A DNA stretch of 64,000 bases, taken from NCBI GenBank assembly GCA_024347235.1, contig AP025283.1, positions 2,108,001 through 2,172,000 on the forward strand. Reading direction: 5' to 3'. Positions 27,895 to 40,366 of the stretch are shown piece by piece. How positions within the stretch are numbered: the first letter of the stretch is position 1; each line of letters opens with the position of its first letter. The notes beneath the pieces were generated by a model. It was not told where the DNA came from, ran no database searches, and saw only the letters and a list, made by a program, of their open reading frames with translations. A program made the translations under genes and the position numbers. The DNA comes from Aliamphritea spongicola. GTDB lineage: Bacteria; Pseudomonadota; Gammaproteobacteria; Pseudomonadales; Balneatricaceae.

Positions 27895-28885
27895 TTATTC
27901 CTGACGCAGATGTGAAGGCTGAATATCGTAAAGATCTTTAAAGCATTTACCGAAGTAGCTCTGTGAGCTGAAGCCGGTTGCCTGGGCGATGCTGGCGATG
28001 CTGAGGTTGGTTTCTTCCAGCATCCGGCGGGCATGTTGCAGCCGCAGTTTCAGGTAATAGCGGTTAGGCGTGGTGTTCTGATGGCGCTGAAACACCATTT
28101 CCAGATTACGCCGGGTGGTACCAATGCGCTGAGACAGGTCTTCGATGCTGTAGGGCTGGTCGATGCTTTTTCCATCAGTTCGATGGCGGCTCCCAGGCAG
28201 GGGATTTCATCGACAGGGCCAGCATGCGCTGGCTGGCCAGTACTTCTTCTCCGGAGCGGATGCGTTCCTGCTGGAACCGCTGCGCCACGTTATGGGCGAA
28301 GGTTTTGCCCTGATCCAGACCGATCAGGTAGAGCAGCATGTCCAGGGTGGCAGTGCCGCCGGCGCTGGTCAGTACATTGCCGTTAACCGTATAGATGCTG
28401 TCCTGTAAGGGAATCGACGGGTAAAGCTCGGCAAAGGTGCTGCGGTGTTCGTGCACCAGGGTGCAGCCTTTATCCTGTAGTAATCCGGCTTTGGCGAGGA
28501 CGAAACTGCCGCCACTCAGGGCAACAATGCGCACGCCTTTCTGGGAAAGACGGCGCAACTGGCTGAGCAGTTGCGGGTCTTCTATTGTGGCTGCGCCTTT
28601 ATAGGCACAGATAAACACCATTTCAGCATTGTCGCAGGCTTCCAGGCCTTTGCTGACTTCAACAGGTACGCCGTTAGAGCTGATGACTTTACCCGGGTGT
28701 TTATCGTCAGTCAGGCTGCAGATCTCATAACTGTAGATCGGCTGGTCGTCCAGACCGTTAGCAACACTCAGGGCTTCAATTGCCAGTGCAAAAGACGTCA
28801 GTGCAAAGCCGGGTAGCAGAATAAAGCTGATTTGCTTTGAGACTGTTGTCACGGTGTCGCCGGGATGTCTGCTCAGGGTGTTCAT
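27895..28885 (-). CDS. GlxA/GbdR-type transcriptional activator (frameshifted)
   Basis: 330 residues after repair. An N-terminal DJ-1/PfpI-like (GATase1) sensor domain has ALSGGSFVLAKAGLL in the nucleophile-elbow position, with Ser-Gly replacing Cys. The C-terminal AraC domain has two HTH motifs, IEDLSQRIGTTRRNLEMVF and SIASIAQATGFSSQSYFGK. This family includes GbdR and CdhR, which answer to glycine betaine/dimethylglycine and carnitine in pseudomonads. Frameshifts near 28190 and 28165 (A run). Next to a PrpD-like gene and the betaine transporter, so it is probably their regulator. Confidence 0.85.
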
Positions 28886-28937
28886 GCTGTGTTTTGTCCT
28901 TCCTGCTCCGGTCCGGAGCAGGTATCTACTCCGGTCT

Positions 28938-30267
28938 TTAATGCATCAGTAATTCAAACAGTTCACTGCAGGATTCCGCTTCCGACAGTGAATCAATGGC
29001 AGTACAGATGGCATCGCGGCGGGCCTGTGGCAGGTTTACTCCGGCCAGTAAATCAAACTTGGCGCGGAATTCTGCCTGGCTCATGGCCGTTGCCGGGTCA
29101 CCTTTTGCCTGAGTAACCGGGCTGGTGAAACGGCTGCCGTCCTGCAGCTCAATGGTCACCCGGCTGAGTATCTCTTCCGGGAAGCGGGCCGACAGGTCAT
29201 CTGCTTCTGTAATGGAGATTAGCTTACTAACCTTCAGGATCTGTGCATCTCTGATTGCGTCACCTGTAACCTCATTCGGACCAACTTGCCCCGGGTGATG
29301 AGTGCCGCCAGCGGAAGGCAAGGCCATACTGGGCTTCATCGGCATTGGCCGGAAAGTGCCCCTGCAGGCGCATGGATTCGTGAAAGGTTTCTACCTGAAT
29401 ATCGGTAACCGTGTCGGCGCTGATTTGCGGATGTTCACCCAGCATAGCGGTTACGGCGGTCAGGGCCGGCTGTGCCCAGCGGCATACGGGCCAGGGCTTG
29501 AAGTACTGGGCGTCGATTTCCCAGCGCTGGCCGAGATCATCCCAGCAGTGTTTGATTTTATCCTGTTCTACGGTTTCGGCCGGGGCACCGGTAATGCCGG
29601 CTTCAGCCATGAATAATGCATTTACCCCTGCGTATGCACCGGCGCCGTGGGCGTCCCGCAGCATGGAGGGAAAATCCACTAAGCGCATCATCGGACAGCG
29701 CGGCCCGAAGTATTCGGCAATGCCCAGTGCATGCATGAACTGTTCTTCGCTCATCTTCAATAACCGGGCACCGCCACAGACGACTCCTAAGCCGGAGAAT
29801 GCACCGGAGGCGTGATATTCAGCCGCGGTATCCATCAAAGCAACGCCGGCCCGCAGCCCGGTTTCGTAAGCAACCGTCACAGCCGCCAGAAATTCAGCGC
29901 CAGTGATGGCTTTACCCTGTGCGTGACAGGCATCAGCGATGGCCAGCAGGGCAGGTACCACGGTGGCTCCGGCATGGCCTTTGGAGGTGAAGTGTCCTTC
30001 GTGGGCATCCAGGCTGTCGGCGGTAAAACCTCCGGCCCAGGCAGCACCCATGGGGTGAACAGCGCGGCCATCAAATAGCAGCCGGCTGCTCAGCCGGGTG
30101 GCCGGATAGTGATCGGCGGCGTAATTACGGATGTTTTCACTGGTGGTATTGCCCGTTGCCCCGGCCATCACGCCGATGATATCCATCAGTGAGGTAGTGA
30201 TCAGTTGTTGGGTGTGGGCAGGTACGTCGCTGAAGGTCAGGCCGTTGATGAAACTGTAGAGGGACAT
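28938..30267 (-). CDS. MmgE/PrpD-family protein (frameshifted)
   Basis: 443 residues after repair. The N-terminal all-helical domain has the PrpD-type region GGFTADSLDAHEGHFTSKGH and HASGAFSGLGVVCGGARLL. The smaller C-terminal domain begins KPWPVCRWAQPALTAV. Known members are 2-methylcitrate dehydratase and cis-aconitate decarboxylase; which one, or another (de)hydratase, cannot be told. Start 30267 (MSLYSF) has GAAAGGAA upstream. Two frameshifts near 29315 and 29280. It follows proX after a terminator and is not part of a methylcitrate cycle here (no prpB or prpC). Confidence 0.8.
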
Positions 30268-30288
30268 TGCTCTTCCTTTCAGATAAAC

Positions 30289-30314
30289 AAATAAAGGCAC
30301 CCGCAGGTGCCTTT
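30289..30314 (-). terminator. Terminator after proX
   Basis: AAAGGCACC / GGTGCCTTT forms a stem, followed on the minus strand by the T-rich ATTTGTTTATC. It ends the proVWX operon before the MmgE/PrpD gene. Confidence 0.75.
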
Positions 30315-30333
30315 GGTATTCAGGGATATGTGT

Positions 30334-31354
30334 TTAGTTAGCCGCTGCGCGGGCTTCGTCCAGCCAGCTGTCGTAAGTGCCGCGGTTAGCCTTAATCCAT
30401 TCCTGTGCGTGACGCTTGATGTCGTCAGCGGATTTTTCACCATCCTGCATTTTCAGGTTCTGGGCGCTTTCATCGCTGGCGCTGATCTGTACCAGAGACA
30501 GCAGTTTGGTGGCTGCAGGGTTCTCTTCAGCGAAGTCTTTGTTCACCACAGACATAATCTTGTCGACGGCAAAGCCCAGGTTCTTGCCGTTGAAGCTGGT
30601 GTTCACGTCGTTGTTGCCATCCGGCAGGTCTGTTTTAGGAACTTCCAGCCATACCACGTCTTTGTCTTCAACCAATACACCGGAGATCCACTGTGGCACC
30701 CAGGTGTAGTACAGGATTGGCTTGCCTTCGTTGTAACGGGTGATGGTGTCAGCCATCAGGGCAAAGTAAGAGCCGCGGTTATGGTTGACGGTATCGCCCA
30801 GACCATAGGCATCAATGTGGTGGTCGATAACCAGTTCACAGCCCCAGCCTGGGTTACAGCCGGTCAGATCGGCTTTGCCATCGCCGTCGGCGTCAAACAG
30901 CTTGGCGATTTCCGGCTTTTTCAGATCTTCCAGTGATGTGATGTTGTGGGCATCAGCGGTTTTTGTCGATCAGGTAACCCTGCAGTACGCCCGGAATCAC
31001 GTCACCGGCTTTTACCATGGTGTCGTCGCCACCGGCCTTTTTGTAGAAGGTGTCGTGCAGTTTGTCCCACAGGTGAACGGTGAAGTCAGCGTCGCCGTAA
31101 GACAGTGCCAGCATCATGGTGGCGTATTCTGTTTCTTTCGGTTCTTCAACTTCGTAACCCAGTTCCTGCAGGCCGGCGATAGCGATTTCACCACGGAAAC
31201 GTTCTTCAGCAATACTTGGGAAAATAGGGGTGACTTCCACACCTTCGCCCGGTTTGTCAGCTGCGATTACAGAGCTGGCAGAGGTTGCCAGAGCGGCAGC
31301 GGCAGTTAACTGAATAATGCTTTTAGACAGTTCTTTGAAGCGTGATTTGATCAT
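30334..31354 (-). CDS. proX: Betaine/proline ABC transporter substrate-binding protein (frameshifted)
   Basis: 339-340 residues after repair, with a signal peptide (LTAAAALATSASSVIAA). The OpuAC/ProX domain holds VHLWDKLHDTFYKK, the typical NPGWGCELVIDHH and the aromatic-box region YYTWVPQWISGV, whose tryptophans should bind a quaternary ammonium group. The frameshift near 30958 lies in a run of five As; it is repaired by removing one A (or adding two). Third gene of proVWX. The ligand may be glycine betaine or another betaine used by the catabolic genes nearby. Confidence 0.9.
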
Positions 31355-31414
31355 CGCTGGGTCCTCATTTTATTTAACAGTTTTATTGTTGTTGTAAGCA
31401 GTTGTGTTGCCGTT

Positions 31415-32347
31415 TTATTTGGCTGTCAGGCTGCGGTAGCTGCGTACCAGCAGGCCTGCCGGGCCTGTTTCATACCAGTGCATGCCGTGGCTTGCTTCGG
31501 AACGGTCGCCCATGGCCTGGGTCAGGCGGTCCAGGAAGATCGCCAGTAATACCAGGCCGACACCGCCAACGGTGGCCAGGCCCATATCCAGACGGCCAAT
31601 GCCGCGCAGTACCATCTGACCAAGACCGCCCACCGAGATCATGGAGGCAATCACCACCATCGACAGGGACAGCATCAGGGTCTGGTTGATGCCCGCCATG
31701 ATGGTTGGCATAGACAGAGGTAACTGAACTTTGAACAGCATCTGGCGCGGGGTACAGCCAAAGGCACGGGCGGCTTCGATCTTGTCAGCCGGTACCTGAC
31801 GGATACCCAGGTTAGTCAGACGCACCAGCGGTGGCAGGGCGAAGACGATGGTCACCAGAACACCCGGTACGTTACCGATACCGAACAGCATCACCACCGG
31901 TACCAGATAAACGAATGCCGGCAGGGTTTGCATGGCGTCCAGCGCCGGGCGAACAAACTTTTCCAGGCGGTCGCTGCGGGCAGAAGCAATGCCCAGCGGA
32001 ATGCCGAAAATGATGCAGAAGAACAGGGAGGTCAGCACCAGTGACAGGGTGGTCATGGACTCAGACCATACGCCGATCAGACCCAGGAAAATCAGTGTCA
32101 GGGCGCAGAAAATGCCCATTTTTTACCGGCCAGCTGCCAGCCCAGCAGGGATGACAGGATAATGCCGATCAGCGGCGGAATGGATTGCAGTACGTATTCT
32201 GAAAAATCCAGTACCTGATCAATCGGCCAGCGGATGGCGCGGAAGAAGCCGCGGAAGTTCTGTACTAAGTAGTTCAGCAGACTCTCAACCCACTCACCGA
32301 GGGGATGCTGAGAACTGAAACGGGTCTAATAAACTGAATTCAGACAT
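31415..32347 (-). CDS. proW: Betaine/proline ABC transporter permease (frameshifted)
   Basis: About 310 residues. After an N-terminal segment ([17 protein letters not shown]) it has at least 6 membrane helices and the BPD_transp_1 motif [20 protein letters not shown], whose EAA loop binds the ATPase. Frameshifts near 32310 (TTT overcalled) and 32120 (A run). Start 32347 (MSEFSLLD) is 52 bases after the proV stop. It forms the membrane channel of the ProVWX importer. Confidence 0.9.
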
Positions 32348-32399
32348 GATGGTTCGGTCTCTTTTATTGTTGTATTCGGCTTAACTCAGGCTCTCTGGC

Positions 32400-33575
32400 T
32401 CAGGAATGGCTCAGGGTCTGCAGCAGCTGGTCTTTGCTGATGACACCGCAGAAATTGCCGCTGCGGTCGACCACCGGCACCGGGTAATCGCTGTTGGCGA
32501 CTTTTTCACCACATCTTTGAGCAGGTCATCGCTGTACACCTGATGGTGATTGTTCAGCTGCGAGGCCTGTAGGGAGGCCAGTGTTACTGTATCGCCGTCG
32601 GTGGCGGTTAATGGCACAACCCCTGGAGCTGATTGCCGTCATCCAGCAGGTAACCGAAGCTGTGCTGGCTGCTGTCGAAGGGCTGTACGCTGCCGTTAAT
32701 GCGGATGGCGCAACCGGTGTCGGCGCAGGCAATGTCGCCGGCTTTGAGGATCTTGGTGACATCCACGCCCTGGAAGAAGGTTTCCACGTAGTCATCAGCC
32801 GGGTTGCGCATAATCTCTTCCGGCGTGCCGATCTGTACTACCCGGCCACCTTCCATAATGGCGATCCGGTCGCCGATGCGAATGGCTTCATCCAGATCGT
32901 GGGAAATAAAGATTATGGTACGTTCCTGTTCCTTCTGCAGACGGATCAGTTCGCCCTGCATTTCGTAGCGGATCAGAGGGTCGAGGGCAGAGAAGGCTTC
33001 GTCCATCAGCAGGATGGTCGGGTCGTTAGCCAGTGCGCGGGCCAGGCCTACACGTTGCTGCATGCCGCCGGATAACTGGTGTGGGTAGCTGGCGCTGTGT
33101 TCGCCAAGGCCTACCTGATCCAGCGCTTCCTGAGCGCGGCGGTTACGTTCTTCTGATTCAACGCCGGAGATTTCCAGCCCGAAAGCGGCGTTTTCCAGTA
33201 CTGACATGTGTGGCATCAGCGCGAAGGACTGAAATACCATGCTCATTTCCTGGCGGCGTACGTCCAGCAGGTCTTCATCGCCCAGGTTGGTGATGTCTTT
33301 ACCGTTCAGTTCAATGCTGCCGGCGGTAGGTTCGATCAGCCGGTTAAGCAGACGTACCATGGTGGATTTGCCGGAGCCGGACAGGCCCATGATGACGAAA
33401 ATCTCACCTTTTTTGACTGAGAAGCTGGCATCGAAGACACCGACGGTCTGGCCGGTTTTTCAAAGATCTGATCCTTGTCTGCGCCATCGCGCAACATCTG
33501 CATCGCTTTGTCCGGCTGCTCACCGAATACTTTGTAAACGTTGCGAATCGACAGGATATCTGTGTTGTCTGTCAT
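32400..33575 (-). CDS. proV: Betaine/proline ABC transporter ATPase (frameshifted)
   Basis: 392 residues after repair. Walker [11 protein letters not shown], the Q-loop [10 protein letters not shown], signature LSGGMQQRV, Walker [14 protein letters not shown] and the H-loop ISHDLDEA are all present. A C-terminal CBS-pair region (about residues 290-390, ending [18 protein letters not shown]) is typical of OpuA/ProV ATPases that sense ionic strength. Frameshifts near 33460 (A run), 32628 (G run) and 32505 (A run). First gene of the operon, with no sigma-54 promoter evident. Confidence 0.93.
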
Positions 33576-33985
33576 GCTGTCCTCGTTTTTATTATTGGAT
33601 TACATATGTTCAGCAGGCCTGAACCTGCTGACTCACCTTGCTGTTAACGGGCTACTGACCACAGTTCCCATCGGCAAGGTGTAAAGAAGTTCTGTTATTT
33701 AAATTAGAGATTTTGCAAAAAAGCGTCCAACGACATTATTTGCCTAGAAACCATAACCTGGCGTTATTGTTCAGGGTCTGGCGAACGAAATGCGTCACTT
33801 AAGTAATCAAAGATCCCGGTTTACGACAGAATTGAGGCTGAGGGTAAGTGCGCCGGCGGGGCGTGCCGAAAGCAGGTTTGCTGAGTTTCAGGCCATCACA
33901 GGCAGCCCAGGCTGATCAGTTCAGAGAAGAAAATGGGAAGAGGCAGCCAGCGATAAGCTGACTGCCAGAGCAGGCTTTGCAGGTG
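33576..33985. other. 410-base gene-free interval upstream of proV
   Basis: This region separates proV from an EamA gene read in the same direction and should hold the proVWX promoter. I see no convincing inverted repeat, sigma-54 element or small gene in it. The stretch 33680-33800 is A/T rich (for example TTTAAATTAGAGATTTTGC). Confidence 0.5.
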
Positions 33986-34893
33986 TTACTTACGTGCCAG
34001 CGTAATGGCTGCGGCCAGTACCAGCACACCGCCCAGCAGGGTACCGACAGGCAGGGATTCGCCGATCATCAGCACGGCAATGCTGATGGCAACCACGGGT
34101 TCCAGCGTGGAGATCGTTGCTGCATTGGCGGCACCGGTTTTGGGGAGCCGCTGATAAAACAGATTGCCGGTAGCAGGGTGGCAAAGCCGGCAAGGCCGAC
34201 AGTGGCCAGCCAGCTGCTACTGCCGGACGGCAGACTGACAGGAATACCTGTGTCTAGCAGCGTGCTGCCAAGGATAGCAACGCCGAAAATCAGTGCGCCG
34301 CCCAGCATGATGACACAGCTGTCTGCCAGCGGTTGTTTGCTGACCGCATTGTGGCTGCCGTAAATAATCGAAGCACCATAACTGAGGGCCGCAAACAGGG
34401 CCCAGCCGATGCCACCGAGATCCCCATGAATGTCGGAGCCGGCCGCCAGTATGACGCCGCCAAGCCCCATCACCATGCTCAGAATACGGGATGTTCGTGG
34501 CGGGTCTTTGAGAACCACCATGGAATACAGGGTGATAAACGCCGGAAAGGTGAACATCACAATGACCGCCAGGCTCACAGAAGTACTCTGGCTGGCGGTG
34601 TAGTATCCCAGTGCGGCACAGCCGTAACCGACTCCGATGATCAGATACTGGCCAAAGGCTTTGCCCGCAGGCAGGCTGATGTTGCGCCAGCGCAGCCAGG
34701 CCAGTAACAGCGTGAAGGCGATGATGTAGCGGCACAGGAGCAGCCCAAGTGGCGTCGCACCATCTGCATATGCCTGAAAGGCAAACAGGGGCTGCAGTCC
34801 ATAGCTGACGGCTGCAACTATCACCAGCAGGTAGCCCTTAAGATACGCCCCGGTGGAGGCAGTGTGGTGGAAATCGTGTTTTGCATGGGTCAT
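33986..34893 (-). CDS. EamA-family (DMT) transporter (frameshifted)
   Basis: 302 residues after repair, with ten membrane segments in two EamA repeats (LVIVAAVSYGLQPLFAF and IGWALFAALSYGASIIYG). One frameshift near 34150 (TTT to TTTT) restores the last two helices ending LVLAAAITLARK. DMT exporters of this type carry amino acids or other metabolites across the inner membrane; the substrate is not readable. It lies between proV and the Rieske gene and may serve the betaine region or be unrelated. Confidence 0.83.
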
Positions 34894-35022
34894 CCGTTAC
34901 AGTGATCTTAAAAAGCCCTGCCGGTGCCAGTCAGGACCGGCAGGGAAGACGGACAAAACGCTGTCTGATCAGGCCCCGGAAAGCTTCCGGGGTGATCGTT
35001 GGCCAGAAAACGGGCACTGAGT

Positions 35023-36247
<1,225 letters not shown>

Positions 36248-36552
36248 AGGATGACTCCTGTAAACACACGTTTATTGTTGTTAGAAACACAGTTACGGCA
36301 CACCCTGATAAAAACATGGCTATTGTTTTTCAGACCATCTATCGTTTTTAATGCAGCAGGTAATGGCATAGTCAGATGCCGGAAACCGAATACTCAAACT
36401 CCGCTGAAATGGCCAGTACAGAAGGGTTTGCGAGGATTCAGCACGGCACAGACAGTACCGCTGCGAACAGGGTGAGACAGCGGGGCCAGTGTATTTTTGG
36501 CCCGAAAATCGGTAAAGCGACTTTTTATTTAGAGAATTGAATACCTGACGTT
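36248..36552. other. Divergent intergenic region between the Rieske gene and a LysR gene
   Basis: 305 bases between two divergent genes, the usual place for a LysR operator and both promoters. I see several short T-N11-A-type sequences but no clear dyad that I would assign. Confidence 0.4.
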
Positions 36553-37548
36553 ATGGTTAAACACGTAGAACCGGATCAGATACTGGTCAAGATGCCCTCG
36601 TTACGGGCGGTTAAGTCGTTTGTGGCGGCGGCAAAGTATCAGAATTTCACCCGCGCAGCTGAAGCTTTGTGTGTGACTCAGGCGGCCATCAGCCGGCAAA
36701 TCCGTGAGCTGGAAGCGGCCTTGGGTGTCACGCTGTTCAAGCGGTCGGGCCGGGCGGTGGAGCTGACAGAAGCCGGCAGTATTTTTATGATGCTGCCTAT
36801 CTTTCCTTCGTGAATATCGCCCAGGCGGCCCAGCGGATTCAGAACACCGGTAAGCGCCGGCAGGCCCTGACCATTTGCTGTACGCCGGCGTTTTCAACCT
36901 TCTGGCTGTCGTACCGGCTGCCGGAGTTTATTGCGCTGCATCCGGAAATTGATGTGAATATGGTCACCACCAATAACTTCCTGCAAATGGAACCGGGGGT
37001 GCGGCCGGATATCTTCATTAACAAGGCCAGTGACCCGCGGGAAGGTTATCACTCAGTACCGTTGTTTTATGATCTGATCTACCCGGTGTGTTCGCCCCGG
37101 TACCTGGAAGAAAATCCTGACATCGTCACTCTGGAAGGTCTGCAGCAGGCGGTGCTGCTGAACCTCAGCCCCTTTGGCCGTTCCCAGGTGGCGGAGCACG
37201 TGGACTGGGGTGTGTGGTTTGCCTTCCATGATATGGAACTGGATCAGAGCGATGACAGCCAGTTGCGGATATTCAATGCTAACGATTTCAATATGCTGGC
37301 GCAGATGGCGCTGAACCATCAGGGGTCTGTCTGGGCTGGAACCAGTTGGTTGAGCATATGCTGGCGGAAGGCCGGCTGGTCCGGGTGGGGATCACAAGGC
37401 GGTATTTAAAGAAAAACTCCACTACCTGACCTACACCGAAGACAAGAGCTCCACGCCGGCCTTCAAAGCTTTTATGGACTGGTTTATGGATTGTATCCGT
37501 GATGAACCGACCTATGTTGGCAGAGAGGAAGATGAAGCTGCATCCTGA
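36553..37548 (+). CDS. LysR-family (GcvA-like) regulator (frameshifted)
   Basis: 332 residues after repair. The N-terminal winged helix (residues ~14-75) reads MPSLRAVKSFVAAAKYQNFT then AAEALCVTQAAISRQIREL. The rest is the LysR co-inducer domain. Three frameshifts near 36790, 37328 and 37390, all homopolymer losses. It is divergent from the Rieske gene and upstream of the DapA-ALDH-oxidase genes, so it probably controls both arms in answer to a pathway metabolite. Confidence 0.85.
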
Positions 37549-37570
37549 CTAATCGTATCTGCTTTGAATA

Positions 37571-37604
37571 ACGCCATTCTGATTCAGCAGAATGGCGTTT
37601 TTTA
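37571..37604 (+). terminator. Rho-independent terminator after LysR
   Basis: ACGCCATTCTG-N6-CAGAATGGCGT followed by TTTTTT is a textbook terminator. It isolates the regulator gene from the DapA-family operon. Confidence 0.9.
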
Positions 37605-37802
37605 TGCCTGTTTGCCGGATATGGCTACCCCTGAATCATTACCTGAGTGATGCTTTTACGGTTTTTACCGGTCTTTGATAACTTGCGGTTATGATTTTTG
37701 CGACAAAAAGGTTGATTGTGGGAGTTGCTGTCTCCTCGTTAAGATTTTCAGTATGTCGCTGTCTGCGCAATGGCTCAGGCGGCAGGAACAATAAGAATCT
37801 TA

Positions 37803-38734
37803 ATGGGTAACACAACTATGCATTTTGAGGGGATTTATACGCCGGTCATTACCCCGTTCGGCGAAGATCACAGCATCGACTATGATGCCTTTGCTGCACA
37901 GGTACAGTATCTGGTAGACGCCGGTGTACAGGGCCTGATGGTTGGCGGCACCACCGGTGAGTACTACGTGGAAAGCCATGAAGAACGGGTGAAGTTGCTG
38001 GAGATCTCCAAGCAGGTCGCCGCTGACAAGGCCATTGTTATTTTCGGAACCGGCTCCGTGAACCCGGATCATTCCATCAAGCTGGCGGAAGACGGCGCTA
38101 AACACGGCGCGGATGTCATCCTGCTGGCAACCCCGCCGTATTCACTGCCAACCCAGCGTGAACTGGCGTTGCATGCTCTGACCATCGACCGGGCGGCGAA
38201 CCTGCCGATCATGCTTTACAACTACCCGGACCGTATGGGTGTGAACATGGAAGAAGAATTCTTCGACCGTGTTGCCCGTTCTGCCAATTTCCAGGCGATC
38301 AAGGAAAGCTCCGGCGACATCAACCGTCTGCATATGCTGGCGCGGGATTATCCGCACATTCAGACCGCCTGCGGTATGGATGATCAGGCGCTGGAGTTCT
38401 TCGCCTGGGGGCGAAAAGCTGGGTGTGTGCAGGTTCTAACTTCCTGCCGAAAGAACACTTAGCTTTGTATCAGGCCTGTGTACTGGAAAATGATTTCAAC
38501 AAAGCTCGCCGGATCATGTCGGCGATGATGCCGCTGATGCGGGTACTGGAGCAGGGCGGTAAGTTCATCCAGAGCGTTAAATACGGTGTCACGATGGATG
38601 GCCGCTATTCCGGTGAAGTCCGCCGTCCGTTGCGCGGTCTGAACAAAGACGACAAGCGCGCCATGAACCAGGTTGTTAAAACTCTGAAAACCACCATTGC
38701 CAGCATTCTGGCAGAAGATTCTGCGGAGCAATAA
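37803..38734 (+). CDS. DapA-family lyase/deaminase (frameshifted)
   Basis: 310 residues after repair; TIM-barrel class I aldolase family. It has GVQGLMVGGTTGEYYV, the catalytic Tyr in YNYPDRMG and the Schiff-base Lys in AIKESSGD. One frameshift lies near 38412 (GGGG/AAAA region). The family includes dihydrodipicolinate synthase, but no lysine genes are here. With an ALDH, an amine oxidase and a betaine demethylase alongside, it resembles HypD-type deaminases or aldolases that give a semialdehyde for the next gene. Start 37803 or 37818 are both possible. It ends 3 bases before the ALDH start. Confidence 0.82.
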
Positions 38735-38737
38735 GCC

Positions 38738-40252
38738 ATGACTGATCTGTTAACTCTTGAAGAATATCAGGCCGTTGCTGCCGATCTGAACCCTGCCAGC
38801 ATGAGCTTTGTGGATGGCGGTTTCCGCCCGTCTGTGTCCGGCAATACCTTTGAATCGACGAATCCGGCTACTGGCGAACTGTTGGCAAATGTTGCCGCCT
38901 GTAACGCGGAAGATGTGGACTTTGCGGTACATAAAGCCCGCGAAGCTTTTGAAGATGGCCGCTGGAGCAAGCTGCACCCGGGTGAGCGTAAAGAAGTCTT
39001 AATCAAGCTTTGTAAGCTGGTTAAGCGTAACTCATGCGAGCTGGCGGTGCTGGAAAGTCTGGATTCCGGTAAGCCGATTGCCGACTGTGAAAGCATCGAT
39101 ATTCCTGAATTTATTCATACCCTGACCTGGCATGCGGAGCTGATTGATAAGATTTACGACCAGACCGCACCTGTCGGTAATGATGCCGTTGCCATGGTCG
39201 TCCGTGAACCCATCGGCGTGGTGGGTGCGGTGCTGCCGTGGAACTTCCGCTGCTGATGCTGGCCTGGAAGATCGCCCCGGCTCTGGCGGCTGGCTGCTCA
39301 ATGGTGGTGAAACCTGCTGAGCAAACATCGCTGACGGCTCTGCGCATTGCTGAGCTGGCGATGGAAGCAGGCTTGCCAAAAGGTGTCCTGAATGTGATCA
39401 CCGGTGGCGGTGCTGAAGTGGGTGAACCGCTGGGTATGCATATGGATGTGGATATGGTGACTTTCACCGGTTCCACAGTAACCGGCCGTCGTTTCCTGCG
39501 TTACGCGGCAGATTCTAACCTGAAGAAGGTTGTGCTCGAGCTGGGCGGTAAGAACCCGTGCATCGTACTGAATGACGCGGAGAATTTGGATAAAGTGGCA
39601 GAGCAGGTAGTGGCTGCTGCATTCTGGAACATGGGTGAGAACTGTTCTGCCGGTTCCCGTCTGATCGTTGAGGCAGGGGTTAAAGATGCCCTGCTGGAAC
39701 TGATTAAGGCCCATGCCCGTGACTGGAATACCGGTAACCCGCTGGACCCGCAAAATCAGCTGGGTGCGATGATTGATGCCGGTCATTTTGCCAAGGTAGA
39801 CGGTTACCTGCAGCAGGGTAAAGCCGACGGCCATGATGTGGTGCTGGGGGCGAAACCGAGAACGGTACCTTTATCCAGCCGACCATTTTCGACGGCGTGA
39901 GCAACAGCGACAAGCTGGCTCAGGAAGAGATCTTTGGTCCGGTATTGTCGGTCATCACTGTCAACAGCTATGACGAAGCAATCGCCGTGGCGAACGATAC
40001 GGAATACGGGCTGGCAGCATCGGTATTTACTGCCAATGCGAAAAAGCCATCCGTGCGGCGCAGGCGGTACGGGCCGGTACGGTAACGGTTAACTGCTTCG
40101 GTGAAGGGGACATTACCACGCCGTTCGGCGGTTATAAGCAGTCCGGATTCGGTGGTCGTGATAATTCCATTCATGCCCATGACCAGTACACCGAACTGAA
40201 AACCATCTGGATCGATCTGAGTGACGATGCAGTCGATGGCAGCGTAGACTGA
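38738..40252 (+). CDS. Aldehyde dehydrogenase (frameshifted)
   Basis: 505 residues after repair. Catalytic Glu lies in [12 protein letters not shown], catalytic Cys in [12 protein letters not shown], and the NAD motif is [12 protein letters not shown]. The C-terminus [20 protein letters not shown] resembles PuuC/gamma-aminobutyraldehyde dehydrogenases. Frameshifts near 39240, 39850 and 40043. It is coupled to the DapA-family gene (3-base gap), which suggests it oxidises that enzyme's semialdehyde product to an acid. Betaine-aldehyde dehydrogenase is possible but the choline oxidase partner is absent. Confidence 0.88.
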
Positions 40253-40366
40253 TACGCCGCTGTCGCATTTACAGGCCCTGCCGGATTAGCGGTGGGGCCG
40301 GGTGTGCCGGTTATCTGTCCTTACCGTAAGGGCGGATGACAGGACTGCCCCGTTAGGAGCGATTAT

